From Lysobacterales bacterium (GTDB lineage: Bacteria; Pseudomonadota; Gammaproteobacteria; Xanthomonadales; Ahniellaceae), in assembly GCA_016182785.1 (NCBI GenBank), contig JACPFU010000032.1, positions 1 to 46,257 of the forward strand: 46,257 nt of DNA, given 5' to 3'. The notes under the pieces are model-generated. The model was not told where the DNA came from and did not search any database. It was given only the letters and a program-made list of their open reading frames with translations. The position numbers and the translations under genes are program-made. Shown here in pieces: positions 18,937 through 27,197 of this stretch. How positions within the stretch are numbered: position 1 is the stretch's first letter; each line of letters opens with the position of its first letter.

Positions 18937-19200
18937 GATGATCGGCGCCCCGACGCCAGATGGATAGGCCAAAAGGTCCCCGCCGGCCGTATTGCCGGTA
19001 CGGGCTGTTCGCTTGGGTAAGCGGCTCGGACCCATCCGGGATCCGACTGAGTGACATTCTGTCACGGCGGTGACAAACCGCAAATGGGATTCAGGGCTTT
19101 ACCGCCAACCGGCCGACCAGCGGCAAATGGCCACCGACCAGCGGCCGAAAAATCCCCGGCCTGACCGTTCAGAGCGGTGGTCAGGACCATTCGTGGCGCC
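18937..19200 (-). promoter_or_regulatory. Upstream control region of the minor-pilin operon (no gene)
   Basis: The 345 bases between fimT and tolC hold no convincing gene. They contain the GTGACA operator-like cluster (19051-19075), an inverted repeat CCGTA-N7-TACGG (18987-19003), two direct copies of CCGACCAGCGGC at 19113-19124 and 19134-19145 exactly 21 bases apart, and the tolC terminator. Because tolC also points left and ends here, this region must hold the promoter of the pilus operon. I could not pick a convincing -10/-35 pair. Confidence 0.5.
19051..19075. promoter_or_regulatory. Three alternating GTGACA half-sites, candidate operator
   Basis: GTGACA (19051-19056), TGTCAC (19060-19065) and GTGACA (19070-19075) form two overlapping perfect inverted repeats with three- and four-base spacers. 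The half-sites recur every 9-10 bases, about one helical turn, so a cooperative regulator could bind one face. They lie 115 bases upstream of fimT. The spacing does not fit the classical Crp/Clp site (GTGA-N6-TCAC). Confidence 0.5.
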
Positions 19201-19235
19201 GAAAAAGCAACGCCCCCGGCGCGGGTCCGGGGGCG
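19201..19235 (-). terminator. Intrinsic terminator after tolC
   Basis: On the minus strand a nine-bp GC stem (CGCCCCCGG/CCGGGGGCG, 19211-19219 with 19227-19235) is followed by TTGCTTTTTC. It lies 47 bases past the tolC stop, before the pilus operon control region. Confidence 0.85.
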
Positions 19236-19281
19236 TCTTGGGTGGAACCATGGCCGAGCGCGGCGGCGGCCGCCAGCCGCG

Positions 19282-20619
19282 CTACTGCAACATCGAGTTC
19301 ACTGCCTTGAGATCGGCCGCGTCGATGATGCCGGCGGCCTGTTTCAGGCGCAGGTTGGCGAGGATGTAGCCGTGGCGGGCTCGGGCGTATTCGCGTTCGG
19401 CGGCAAACTGCTGCTGTTGGCTGAGCAACACGTCGACGATGGTGCGGGTACCGACCTCGAAGCCGGCCTCGGTGGCTTCCAGCGCACTCTTGGCGGAGAC
19501 CAGCGCCTGCTTGCGCGCCTCGACCTCGCTGATGCCGGCGGCGACGCCGCGGAACGCGCCGCGGGTCTGGCGCACGATGGCGCGGCGCTGCTGCTCCAGC
19601 TGGTCCTGCGCGGCGTCGCGGTTGTACAGCGCCTGCTTGTAGCGGGCGTTGGTGGCGCCGCCCGCGAAGATCGGGATGCTGAGGCTCAGGCTGAGCGAGT
19701 TGCTGCTCGGATCGCGCGCCGAATACGGGCCGATGTCGCCACCGGAATCGGTCTCGCCATAGGAACCGGACAGGCCGAGCGTGGGCAGATGGTCGGACCA
19801 AGCCGCCTTGGCCGAATAGTGCGCGGCATCGACCGACTTCTGCAGGGCCGCCAGCGCCGGGTTGCTGGCCAGTGCGGTCTCGACCCAACGTTCGAGGTTG
19901 TCCGGGTTCGGGCGCACCAGTTCGATTTCCTCCTTGAGCCCCTTGACCGACTGCACGGTATCGCCAGTGAGTTCGGACAACGCCTCGAAGGCATCGTCCA
20001 GCGAGTTCTGCGCCAGGATCACCGCGGCACGCGCGCCGTCATGACGGGCCCGCGCCTCGTGCACGTCGGTGATCGCGGTCAGGCCGACCTCGAAACGCTG
20101 CTCGGCCTGTTCGAGCTGGCGCCCGACCGCCTTCTCCTCGGCTTCGGCCGAAGCCAGGTTGGTCTGGGCCGTCAGCACGCCGAAGTAGGCTTCGGCGACG
20201 CGCACCAGCAGCGCGTCTCCGGCGGCGTCGTAGTCGGCATCGCCGCGCGCGGCCTGGGCCTTGGCGGCGCGCAGGCTCATGTAGCTGCCGTGGTCGTAGA
20301 TCGACTGGCTCAGCTGCAGGCTCTTGTTGGCATTGCGGCTGGTGGAACTGAAGGAAACGTCGTGGTTTTCCTCGGGCGAGAAGATGGTGCCTTCGGACTC
20401 CGAGCGGCTCTTGGTCCAGCTGGCCGAAAGCTGCGGCAGCAGCGCGGCGCGCGCAAGCGGCACCCCCTGCCCGGCTGCCAGGCGGCTGGCCTCGGCCGCG
20501 GCGAATTGCGGGTCACTGGCACGCGCCTTGTCGTAGACCTCGATCAGATCGGCACCGAAGGCCGAACCGGAGATCGCCAGCGCCAGTGCGCTCAGGCGGA
20601 GAATGAATCGTTGGGCCAT
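19282..20619 (-). CDS. tolC: TolC-family outer membrane efflux channel protein
   Basis: The 445-residue protein has a signal peptide (MAQRFILRLSALALAISGSAFG|A) and the mature start ADLIEVYDKARASDPQF typical of TolC. Two outer-membrane-efflux repeats follow. Conserved strands and helices include SQSIYDHGSYMSLRAAKAQA in the first half and LSLSIPIFAGGATNARYKQA in the second. TolC trimers form the exit duct for type I secretion and RND efflux pumps. Length and motifs are normal. The Pcm-like gene lies 28 bases upstream on the same strand, a pairing that I recall as common in Xanthomonadales. Confidence 0.93.
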   Translation of the reverse strand: MAQRFILRLSALALAISGSAFGADLIEVYDKARASDPQFAAAEASRLAAGQGVPLARAALLPQLSASWTKSRSESEGTIFSPEENHDVSFSSTSRNANKSLQLSQSIYDHGSYMSLRAAKAQAARGDADYDAAGDALLVRVAEAYFGVLTAQTNLASAEAEEKAVGRQLEQAEQRFEVGLTAITDVHEARARHDGARAAVILAQNSLDDAFEALSELTGDTVQSVKGLKEEIELVRPNPDNLERWVETALASNPALAALQKSVDAAHYSAKAAWSDHLPTLGLSGSYGETDSGGDIGPYSARDPSSNSLSLSLSIPIFAGGATNARYKQALYNRDAAQDQLEQQRRAIVRQTRGAFRGVAAGISEVEARKQALVSAKSALEATEAGFEVGTRTIVDVLLSQQQQFAAEREYARARHGYILANLRLKQAAGIIDAADLKAVNSMLQ

Positions 20620-20647
20620 GGCTATTCCTCAATCCTTGGGTACGGAC

Positions 20648-21307
20648 TCAAAGCACGAAACGCTTTGCCGGCGAAGCGTGGGTCAGGTAGGGCAGGTCGG
20701 TTTCAAACAGGCTGTCTTCGCGGAACTCCGAAGCTCCGAGACGCGTGACCTGCAGCGCGTCCATCGCCGGCGACTCGCCGCGCACGATGAACATGCGCCC
20801 GCCGATCGCGAGCCAGCTGCGCAGCAGCTCGGGTTCGCGATGCACGGCACCGGTGACGGCGATGACGTCGAAACTGCGATTCGGCGCGTAGCCGGTGAGC
20901 GCGTCGGCGGCAAGCACGCGGGTGTTGGCGATCCCGGCGCGCTGCAGCCGGCGCTCGGCCACCGCGGCGAGGTCGGCGTGGATCTCGATGCTGGTGACAT
21001 CACGCGCCAGCGTCGCCAGGCAGGCGGTGACGAATCCGGATCCGGTACCGATCTCGAGCACGCTGTCGCCGGCTTCGATCGCCAGCGCCTGCAGCATGCG
21101 GCCTTCGAGCACCGGCTTCATCATGAATTCGCCATGCCCGATCGGCAGCGCCACGTCGGCAAACGCGAGCGCGCGCTGCGACTCGGCCACGAAGTCCTCG
21201 CGACGCACGCGTCCGAGCGCGTCGAGCACGCGCAGGTCGACCATGTCCCAAGGCCGCACCTGCTGTTCGACCATGTTGAAACGACTGGCTTCGATATCCA
21301 TGTTCAT
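20648..21307 (-). CDS. Protein-L-isoaspartate O-methyltransferase-like protein
   Basis: This is a soluble methyltransferase of about 219 residues. The PCMT N-terminus is recognisable (RFNMVEQQVRPWDM), as is SAM motif I, VLEIGTGSGFVTACLA. The segment that in classical Pcm is GQTISQP before the Arg-Met is here GHGEFMMKPVLEGRM, so the conserved Thr and Ser next to the active site are replaced. It may methylate something other than isoaspartate. ATGs at 21307 and 21301 are both possible starts (an upstream TTG at 21313 is less likely), none with a strong ribosome site. It precedes tolC and is divergent from the MCE gene. Confidence 0.82.
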   Translation of the reverse strand: MNMDIEASRFNMVEQQVRPWDMVDLRVLDALGRVRREDFVAESQRALAFADVALPIGHGEFMMKPVLEGRMLQALAIEAGDSVLEIGTGSGFVTACLATLARDVTSIEIHADLAAVAERRLQRAGIANTRVLAADALTGYAPNRSFDVIAVTGAVHREPELLRSWLAIGGRMFIVRGESPAMDALQVTRLGASEFREDSLFETDLPYLTHASPAKRFVL

Positions 21308-21472
21308 CCGCAAAATCCCGGTCCGGAAAGACGCCTAGGGTAGCAGTTTCGCCCCGGGCAACTGCCCTTGCGAACGCTGGTTTCCCCTGCACCGGCTTCG
21401 ATCCGGGGCGCCCAGCGTCGCAGCCGGCGGGCTCGCGCACTGAGTGCCGGAAGTCATCGCGGCGCGATGACC

Positions 21473-21502
21473 TTCGTCACACGCCGCCGCGACCGGCATA
21501 AT
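21473..21502 (+). promoter_or_regulatory. Candidate promoter of the MCE-lipoprotein-holD-rimI chain
   Basis: CATAAT at 21497-21502 has a weak -35 (TTCGTC, 21473-21478) at an 18-base spacing. The -10 ends only six bases before the ATG at 21509, and no ribosome site is visible. If used, the transcript would be leaderless. Confidence 0.35.
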
Positions 21503-21508
21503 GGCCGG

Positions 21509-22456
21509 ATGAAACGCGATACCGTCAACTACACCGCCGTCGGCGCCGTCGTGCTCGCCGCCTTCGCGTTGCTGCTGTTCACGCTGCTGCGGATCACCGG
21601 CACGCGCACCGGCGAGACCGGCTACCTGGCACGCTATGACAACGTCACCGGCCTCAGTGATGGCGCGCCGGTGTTCTACGAGGGTTTTCGCATCGGCCAG
21701 GTCACCGCGATCACGCCCGAGCGCAAGGACGGCAAGACCCGCTACCGGGTCGACCTCGGCATTCGCGGCGATTGGCCGATCCCAGCCGATTCGGTTGCGA
21801 AACTGGCTGCCACCGGGCTGCTTGCCGACATCTCGATCGCGATCCGTGAAGGCGAGTCGAAGACCGTGCTCAAACCGGGTGCGGAATTGCGCTCGCAGGG
21901 CGGTGGCGACCTGTTCGCGGCGATGAACGAACTGGCATCGGAACTCACCCTGCTCAGCCGCGAACGCATCCGGCCGATGGTCGAGTCGCTCGCCGACAGC
22001 GTCGACAAGATCGGCGGCGAACTCGAGACCGCCACGCCATTGCTGGTCAAGGACGCGAGAACCCTGCTGCTGCGGCTCAACGAGGCGTCGGCCGCGATGA
22101 ACGAGGTGCTGTCGGCACCGAACCGCGCCCATGTCGCAAGCACGCTGAAAGACCTCGCCAGCACCGCGGAGAACGCGCGCGAACTCTCGGCCGAACTGCG
22201 CCTGACGCAGCAGAAGCTCGATGCACTGATGGTCGAGGCGAACGCGACCGTGAACGAGAACCGACCGGCGCTCAAAGACGCCATCGCCGATCTGGCGCAG
22301 ATCACCGGCGCGCTGGCGCAGCGCATCGACAGCATCTCGCAGAACCTCGACTCCGCCAGCCGGCATGTGAACGAGTTCAGCCGCGAAATCCGCCAGAATC
22401 CGAATCGACTGCTGTTCACGCCACCCGCCGACGCGGCCAAGGGAGAGGCGCCATGA
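21509..22456 (+). CDS. MlaD/MCE-domain lipid-transport protein
   Basis: The 315-residue protein has one N-terminal membrane anchor (residues 9-29) and then an MCE domain (YLARYDNVTGLSDGAPVFYE, GFRIGQVTAI, IREGESKTVLKPGAEL). A long helical C-terminal part follows that probably lies in the periplasm. MCE proteins form hexameric rings that shuttle phospholipids between membranes with an ABC transporter. No MlaE-type permease or MlaF-type ATPase gene lies beside it; the upstream neighbour is the divergent pcm-like gene. Its stop overlaps the start of the lipoprotein gene as ATGA. A family paralog anchored to a distant ABC system is the likely explanation. Confidence 0.87.
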   Translation: MKRDTVNYTAVGAVVLAAFALLLFTLLRITGTRTGETGYLARYDNVTGLSDGAPVFYEGFRIGQVTAITPERKDGKTRYRVDLGIRGDWPIPADSVAKLAATGLLADISIAIREGESKTVLKPGAELRSQGGGDLFAAMNELASELTLLSRERIRPMVESLADSVDKIGGELETATPLLVKDARTLLLRLNEASAAMNEVLSAPNRAHVASTLKDLASTAENARELSAELRLTQQKLDALMVEANATVNENRPALKDAIADLAQITGALAQRIDSISQNLDSASRHVNEFSREIRQNPNRLLFTPPADAAKGEAP

Positions 22457-23046
22457 TGCGTCGCTGCTGCGCCCTGCTGGTTGCTGCGACGCTGACCGCG
22501 TGCAGTGCGCCGGCGGTGCCGGACCAGGCCTATTTCCGCATGCCGCCGGCAGCCGACGCGGTCGAACGCATGCCGGCACAGCCACTGCCGATCGTGGTCG
22601 AACCGTTGCGCGCGCAGGGGGTCTACAACGACCAGGCGATCCTCTACGCGGAACAGCCCGAAGGCGCCATCCGCGCGTATCACTACCAGTTGTGGGACGA
22701 GGCCCCGGGCACGCTGCTGCAACGGCGACTGATCGCGGCCCTGCGCGCACGCCACGCCGCGGAACTGGTCACCGACCGACTGGCAGCCGCGTTGCCGGCG
22801 CTGCGCATCGGCGGCAGCATCGAGCAGTTCGAGCGCGTGCATGGTGATTCCGGATGGAGCGCGCGGGTGCGCATCGAACTGCGCGTCGAGCGTGATCGCC
22901 AATCGCCGCCGTTGCTGCTGCAGACCTACAGCGCCGAAGTCGCTGCCGCGAACGACAGCGTGCAGGCCAGCGTGCGCGCGTTTGCCGACGCGGTCGACGC
23001 CTGCCATGCGAAATTCGCGGCAGACCTGGCCGCGCTGCCGCGATGA
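22453..23046 (+). CDS. ABC-type transport auxiliary lipoprotein (PqiC-like)
   Basis: The 197-residue protein has a short signal peptide with lipobox LTAC (Cys17), so it should be lipidated and anchored in a membrane facing the periplasm. The core (QPLPIVVEPLRAQGVYNDQA, ILYAEQ, HYQLWDEAPGTLLQRRLIAAL) matches the ABC-type transport auxiliary component family (PF03886), which includes E. coli PqiC/YmbA. Family members accompany MCE proteins, here the gene immediately upstream with a four-base overlap. The stop also overlaps the next start as ATGA, so at least three genes are translationally chained. Confidence 0.85.
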   Translation: MMRRCCALLVAATLTACSAPAVPDQAYFRMPPAADAVERMPAQPLPIVVEPLRAQGVYNDQAILYAEQPEGAIRAYHYQLWDEAPGTLLQRRLIAALRARHAAELVTDRLAAALPALRIGGSIEQFERVHGDSGWSARVRIELRVERDRQSPPLLLQTYSAEVAAANDSVQASVRAFADAVDACHAKFAADLAALPR

Positions 23047-23585
23047 GCGCCGCACCCCGTCTCGATGAGCGCGAACGCGCGCGGCTGCTCGGCCTGATCG
23101 GCGTCGACCGCTACCTGCGTCGCGGCACGACACCGATGGCGCCGGCCGAACCGGTTGTGGCGAGCCCGCCCCGCGCGCAGCCGACCAGCGCGATGCCCGC
23201 GACCCGGTCGCGCAGCGCTCCGGTGCATTCGGCGCCGTCCACGACCCGCGCGCTGCGGCCGTCGCTGCTCGAAGATCCCGCCCTGGCCGCGCGCGCGCCG
23301 AGGCTGTTGTTGCTGGTCGAAACGCCGCGCACGCCGGACCCGCGCAGCCGCGCATTGCTCGCAGCGATCCGCCGCATGCTGCCGCCACACCACATGCTCG
23401 ACGCCAGCGACACGCCGTCGCAGTGGCCCGAATTCGCGCTGACGCTTGGCGCCAGCGCCACGCCCGCAGCAGGCACGCGCCACATTCGCGCCCCGGCCCT
23501 GTCCGAACTGATCGGCGACGCGCACGCCAAACGCGAACTCTGGCGCGTGCTGAAGCCCCTGCTGCGCGCCGCGCGCGGGAATTGA
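23043..23585 (+). CDS. holD: Probable DNA polymerase III psi subunit, HolD-like
   Basis: The 180-residue protein resembles E. coli psi in three places. These are an N-terminal LLGLIGVDRYLRRG (psi: LQQLGITQWSLRRPG), a central PRLLLLVETPRTPDPRSRAL, and a C-terminal APALSELIGDAHAKRELWRV (psi: SPALTDLRANPTARAALWQQ). These comparisons are by eye from memory. A proline/alanine/serine-rich linker of about 45 residues separates the first two parts, making it longer than the E. coli protein. The gene directly precedes rimI, the same neighbour as in E. coli. Psi links the clamp-loader to chi and SSB. Its start overlaps the lipoprotein stop. Confidence 0.7.
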   Translation: MSAAPRLDERERARLLGLIGVDRYLRRGTTPMAPAEPVVASPPRAQPTSAMPATRSRSAPVHSAPSTTRALRPSLLEDPALAARAPRLLLLVETPRTPDPRSRALLAAIRRMLPPHHMLDASDTPSQWPEFALTLGASATPAAGTRHIRAPALSELIGDAHAKRELWRVLKPLLRAARGN

Positions 23586-23586
23586 C

Positions 23587-24057
23587 GTGGTCGCCGCCTT
23601 CGACCTCAGCGCCCAGGTGCGCGCGATGACCGATGCAGACCTCGCCGAGGTCGTGCAGATCGAGGGCCGCGCCTACGAGTTCCCGTGGACCATCAACATC
23701 TTCCGCGACTGCCTGCGCGCCGGCTATGGCTGCTTCGTGCTGGCGACACGCGCCGAGATCATCGGCTACTTCGTGCTCTCGGTCGCTGCCGACGAGGCGC
23801 ACGTGCTCAACGTCTGCGTCGACCCGAGCGAACAGGGCAACGGCTACGGACGCCGCCTGATGAAGCGCCTGCTCGACCTCGCGCGCTGGCATCGCGCCGA
23901 GCGCGTGTTCCTGGAAGTGCGCCCGAGCAACCCGCGCGCGATCGCGCTCTACCACGACCTCGGCTTCAACGAGATCGGCCGCCGCCCGCGTTACTACCCG
24001 GCCAAGAACGGCCGCGAAGACGCGCTGGTGATGGCGATCGAGTTGCTCGCCGACTGA
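23587..24057 (+). CDS. rimI: Ribosomal protein bS18 N-alanine acetyltransferase RimI
   Basis: The 156-residue GNAT protein starts at a GTG two bases after the holD-like stop; the first ATG (23626) would remove part of strand one. Signatures are GYFVLSVAADEAHVLNVCVD, the acetyl-CoA loop EQGNGYGRRLM, FLEVRPSNPRAIALYHDLGF and IGRRPRYYPAKNGREDALVM. RimI acetylates the N-terminal alanine of ribosomal protein bS18. The first REP unit begins directly at the stop codon. Confidence 0.93.
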   Translation: MVAAFDLSAQVRAMTDADLAEVVQIEGRAYEFPWTINIFRDCLRAGYGCFVLATRAEIIGYFVLSVAADEAHVLNVCVDPSEQGNGYGRRLMKRLLDLARWHRAERVFLEVRPSNPRAIALYHDLGFNEIGRRPRYYPAKNGREDALVMAIELLAD

Positions 24058-24124
24058 ATCGCGGCTTGGAAGCCGCTCCCACTATTCCGGAGAATCGCGG
24101 CTTGGAAGCCGCCCACTATTCCGG
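24057..24124. repeat. Two tandem REP-like units with GCGGCTTGGAAGCCGC palindrome
   Basis: Two direct copies (24057-24090 and 24093-24124) share AATCGCGGCTTGGAAGCCGC and CCCACTATTCCGG. They differ by a two-base deletion and are separated by two bases. Each holds an imperfect palindrome able to form a hairpin. They begin at the rimI stop codon. Confidence 0.8.
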
Positions 24125-24168
24125 CGAGAGTGGGAGCGATTGGTCCAGGTGCCATCAGGAAACACGAG

Positions 24169-24285
24169 GTAGGAGCGGCACTTTGCCGCGACCGATGACG
24201 ACGTGCAATCGGCGTTCGCGATGACGCGCCGTCGCGAAGACCGGACAAAGTCGCGTCCGCGGTCGCGGCAAAGTGCCGCTCCTAC
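24169..24285. repeat. Inverted pair of REP elements (BIME-like)
   Basis: A 25-base unit starting GTAGGAGCGG and ending CCGCGACC (24169-24193) recurs as its perfect reverse complement at 24261-24285. About 67 bases of ordinary sequence lie between. GTAGGAGCGGC..GCCGCGACC elements are a known REP class in Xanthomonadales and pseudomonads. The pair lies between convergent rimI and valS, where a large hairpin may also help end transcription. Confidence 0.85.
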
Positions 24286-24307
24286 GTCGCACGTTTCCGA
24301 ACCGTCG

Positions 24308-27085
24308 TTAACCCAGCTTCACGCGCTGCGAACGCAGTCCCTCGACCTGCGCGGTCCAGTCGGCCAGGCGCGCGCGTTCCTGTTCGACGACGGCCGCCGG
24401 CGCGTTCGCGACGAAGGTCTCGCTGGCGAGCTTGCCCTGGCACTTCTTGATCTCGCCGTCGACACGCGCGATCTCGCGGTCGAGGCGCTTCTTCTCGGCA
24501 TCGAGATCGATCAGCCCGGCGAGCGGGATCAGCACGCGCAGCGAACCGACAATGGCCGCGGCCGCCGCCGGCTCGGCTTCGCCGGCGGCGAGGAAGCGCG
24601 GCGATTCGGCGCGCGCGAGGAACGCGATCTGCGCCGCGAACTTGGCGACGCGACGCGCATCGTCGGCATCACCGCCGGTGAACAGCAGCGGGATCGCCTT
24701 GCTCGGCGCGATGTTCATTTCTCCGCGAATGCGGCGCACGCCCATCAGCACGTCCTTCAGCCACTGCACTTCGGCAGCCGCGGTCGGATCGACCGCGATG
24801 TCGCTTGCCTGCGGATAGCGCTGGGTGGCGATGAACTGGCCGGCGGCATGGCCGAGTTTCGGCGACACGTGCTGCCAGATCTCCTCGGTCACGAACGGGA
24901 TCAGCGGATGCAGCGCGCGCAGCACGGTCTCGAGCACGTACAGCAGGGTGTGGCGCGTCGAGTCCGCGGCCGCGGCGTCGTCGCCGGCCAGCGCCGGCTT
25001 GGCGAGTTCGAGGAACCAGTCGCAGTATTCGTTCCAGGTGAACTCGTACAGCGCTTGCGAGGCCAGGTCGAAGCGATAGTCGGCAAGCTGCGCGTGCACG
25101 CTGTCGATGGTCGCGGCCAGGCGCGACAGGATCCAGCGCTCGGGCTCCGTTTTCGCAACCGGGGTCGCGGCCAGGTCCGCTCCCACAGCGAAGGACTCGG
25201 TGTTCATCAACACGAACCGCGCCGCATTCCACAGCTTGTTGCAGAAGTTCTTGTAACCCTCGCAACGGTTGAAGTCGAACTTGATGTCGCGACCATGCGA
25301 GGCGAGCGAGGCGAAGGTGAAGCGCAGCGCATCGGCGCCGACGGCGGTGATGCCTTCCGGGAATTCCTTGCGCGTGGCCGCTTCGATCTTGGGGGCATCC
25401 TTCGGCTGCATCAGGCCCGAGGTGCGCTTGGCGATCAGGTCGGCGAGCGAGATGCCGTCGATCAGATCCAGCGGATCGAGCACATTGCCCTTCGACTTGG
25501 ACATCTTGTTGCCGTCGCGGTCGCGCACCAGCCCGGTGATGTAGACGTGCTTGAACGGCACCTGGCCGGTGAAGTGGTCGGTCATCATGATCATCCGGGC
25601 GACCCAGAAGAAGATGATGTCGAAGCCGGTGACCAGCACCGAGGTCGGCAGGAAGGTGTCGAAGCCGTATTGCTGCATCGCATCCGCATCCGGCCAGCCC
25701 AGCGTCGAATGCGACCACAGCGCCGAGCTGAACCAGGTTTCGAGCACGTCGTCGTCGCGCTTCAGTTCGCCGTCATAGCCGGCCGCCGCGGCCTGCGCCT
25801 TCGCGGCCGCCTCGTCGCGCGCGACGAAGATCTCGCCACCCCTGCCATACCACGCCGGAATGCGATGGCCCCACCACAACTGGCGCGAGATGCACCAGTC
25901 CTGGATGTTGCCGAGCCAGTGGCGATAGGTGTTGATCCAGTTCTCCGGCACGAACTTCACGCTGCCGTTTTCGACCAGCTCCAGTCCGCGCGCAGCCAGG
26001 CCATCCATCTTCACGAACCACTGGTAAGTGAGATAGGGCTCGATCACCTGGCCGGTGCGGTCGCCTCTGGGCACCTGCAGCTTGTGCGCCTTTTCCTCGA
26101 CCAGCAGCTCGGCTGCAGTCAGGTCGGCGAGCACGGCCTTGCGCGCGACATACCGGTCGAGCCCGCGATACTTGGCCGGGGCGTTGTCGTTGACGGTCGC
26201 ATCAGGTTTGAAGATGTTGATCATCGGCAGGCTGTGGCGCTTGCCGATCTCGTAGTCGTTGAAATCATGCGCCGGCGTGATCTTGACGCAGCCGGTACCG
26301 AACTCCTTGTCGACGTAGGCATCGGCGATGATCGGAATTTCGCGGTCGGTCAGCGGCAGTTTCAGCAGCTTGCCGATCAGGTGCGTGTAGCGCTCGTCTT
26401 CCGGATTCACCGCAACGGCAACGTCACCGAGCATGGTTTCCGGGCGCGTGGTCGCGACCACCAGCTGGCCCGAGCCATCGGCGAGCGGATACGCGATCGA
26501 CCAGAGCTTGCCGTGCTCCTCCTCGCTGACCACTTCCAGATCGGAGATCGCGGTGAGCAGCACCGGATCCCAGTTCACCAGGCGCTGGCCGCGGTAGATC
26601 AGGCCTTGCTCGTGCAGGCGCACGAAGGTTTCGACGACGGCCTTCGACAGGCCTTCGTCCATCGTGAAGCGTTCGCGCGACCAGTCGCCGCTGACGCCCA
26701 TGCGCCGCATCTGGCGGCTGATCGTGCTGCCGGATTCTTCCTTCCACTGCCAGACACGTTCGACGAACTGCTCGCGGCCGAGCGCATTGCGGGTCTGGCC
26801 TTCGCGCTCGAGCAGGCGGCTGACCACCATCTCGGTCGCGATGCCGGCGTGGTCGGTGCCGAGCTGCCACAGGGTGCGCTTGCCGCACATGCGCTGGTAG
26901 CGGATCAGCGTGTCCATGATCGTGTGCTGGAACGCGTGGCCCATGTGCAGGGTGCCGGTCACGTTCGGCGGCGGCAGCATGATCGTGTACGGCTCGCCGT
27001 CGCCGCTCGGCGCGAAGTAGCCGCTGGCTTCCCACTGCGGGTACCAACGCGACTCGATGTCCCTGGGATCAAAGCTCTTGTCCAT
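24308..27085 (-). CDS. valS: Valyl-tRNA synthetase
   Basis: The 925-residue class I synthetase attaches valine to tRNA-Val. It has the HIGH-type motif [12 protein letters not shown] (HMGH 47-50), a CP1 editing domain ([18 protein letters not shown]), [31 protein letters not shown], the KMSKS motif (527-531) and the C-terminal ValS coiled coil ([20 protein letters not shown]). I chose the ATG at 27085 because it starts the family's [11 protein letters not shown] and has GGAG upstream. The odd point is residues 634-641, encoded by a REP-like unit just before the conserved ERWILSRL anticodon-domain helix. All key motifs are intact, so the enzyme should be active. Confidence 0.98.
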   Translation of the reverse strand: MDKSFDPRDIESRWYPQWEASGYFAPSGDGEPYTIMLPPPNVTGTLHMGHAFQHTIMDTLIRYQRMCGKRTLWQLGTDHAGIATEMVVSRLLEREGQTRNALGREQFVERVWQWKEESGSTISRQMRRMGVSGDWSRERFTMDEGLSKAVVETFVRLHEQGLIYRGQRLVNWDPVLLTAISDLEVVSEEEHGKLWSIAYPLADGSGQLVVATTRPETMLGDVAVAVNPEDERYTHLIGKLLKLPLTDREIPIIADAYVDKEFGTGCVKITPAHDFNDYEIGKRHSLPMINIFKPDATVNDNAPAKYRGLDRYVARKAVLADLTAAELLVEEKAHKLQVPRGDRTGQVIEPYLTYQWFVKMDGLAARGLELVENGSVKFVPENWINTYRHWLGNIQDWCISRQLWWGHRIPAWYGRGGEIFVARDEAAAKAQAAAAGYDGELKRDDDVLETWFSSALWSHSTLGWPDADAMQQYGFDTFLPTSVLVTGFDIIFFWVARMIMMTDHFTGQVPFKHVYITGLVRDRDGNKMSKSKGNVLDPLDLIDGISLADLIAKRTSGLMQPKDAPKIEAATRKEFPEGITAVGADALRFTFASLASHGRDIKFDFNRCEGYKNFCNKLWNAARFVLMNTESFAVGADLAATPVAKTEPERWILSRLAATIDSVHAQLADYRFDLASQALYEFTWNEYCDWFLELAKPALAGDDAAAADSTRHTLLYVLETVLRALHPLIPFVTEEIWQHVSPKLGHAAGQFIATQRYPQASDIAVDPTAAAEVQWLKDVLMGVRRIRGEMNIAPSKAIPLLFTGGDADDARRVAKFAAQIAFLARAESPRFLAAGEAEPAAAAAIVGSLRVLIPLAGLIDLDAEKKRLDREIARVDGEIKKCQGKLASETFVANAPAAVVEQERARLADWTAQVEGLRSQRVKLG
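25163..25186 (-). repeat. REP-like unit inside the valS reading frame
   Basis: On the coding strand these 24 bases begin GTGGGAGCGG and end CCGCGACC, the two ends of the REP elements found 900 bases away. They encode VGADLAAT (residues 634-641) in frame, between MNTESF and the ERWIL helix of ValS. Confidence 0.6.
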
Positions 27086-27197
27086 GCATGACTCCACTGC
27101 GTCGCGACCGCGCCGCAACGATTGAATGAGAACTGGAAGGGCCGTGAAACCGCGGCCGAAGGCCGGCTAGGCTAGCACGGACGCCGCCTGCAGCCGA

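Noticed and set aside
19051..19066. Crp/Clp/Vfr binding site upstream of fimT
   Set aside because: The GTGA and TCAC halves are seven bases apart rather than six, and a third half-site continues the array.
24203..27091. 962-residue plus-strand open frame
   Set aside because: It is antisense to valS, whose HIGH and KMSKS motifs are certain.
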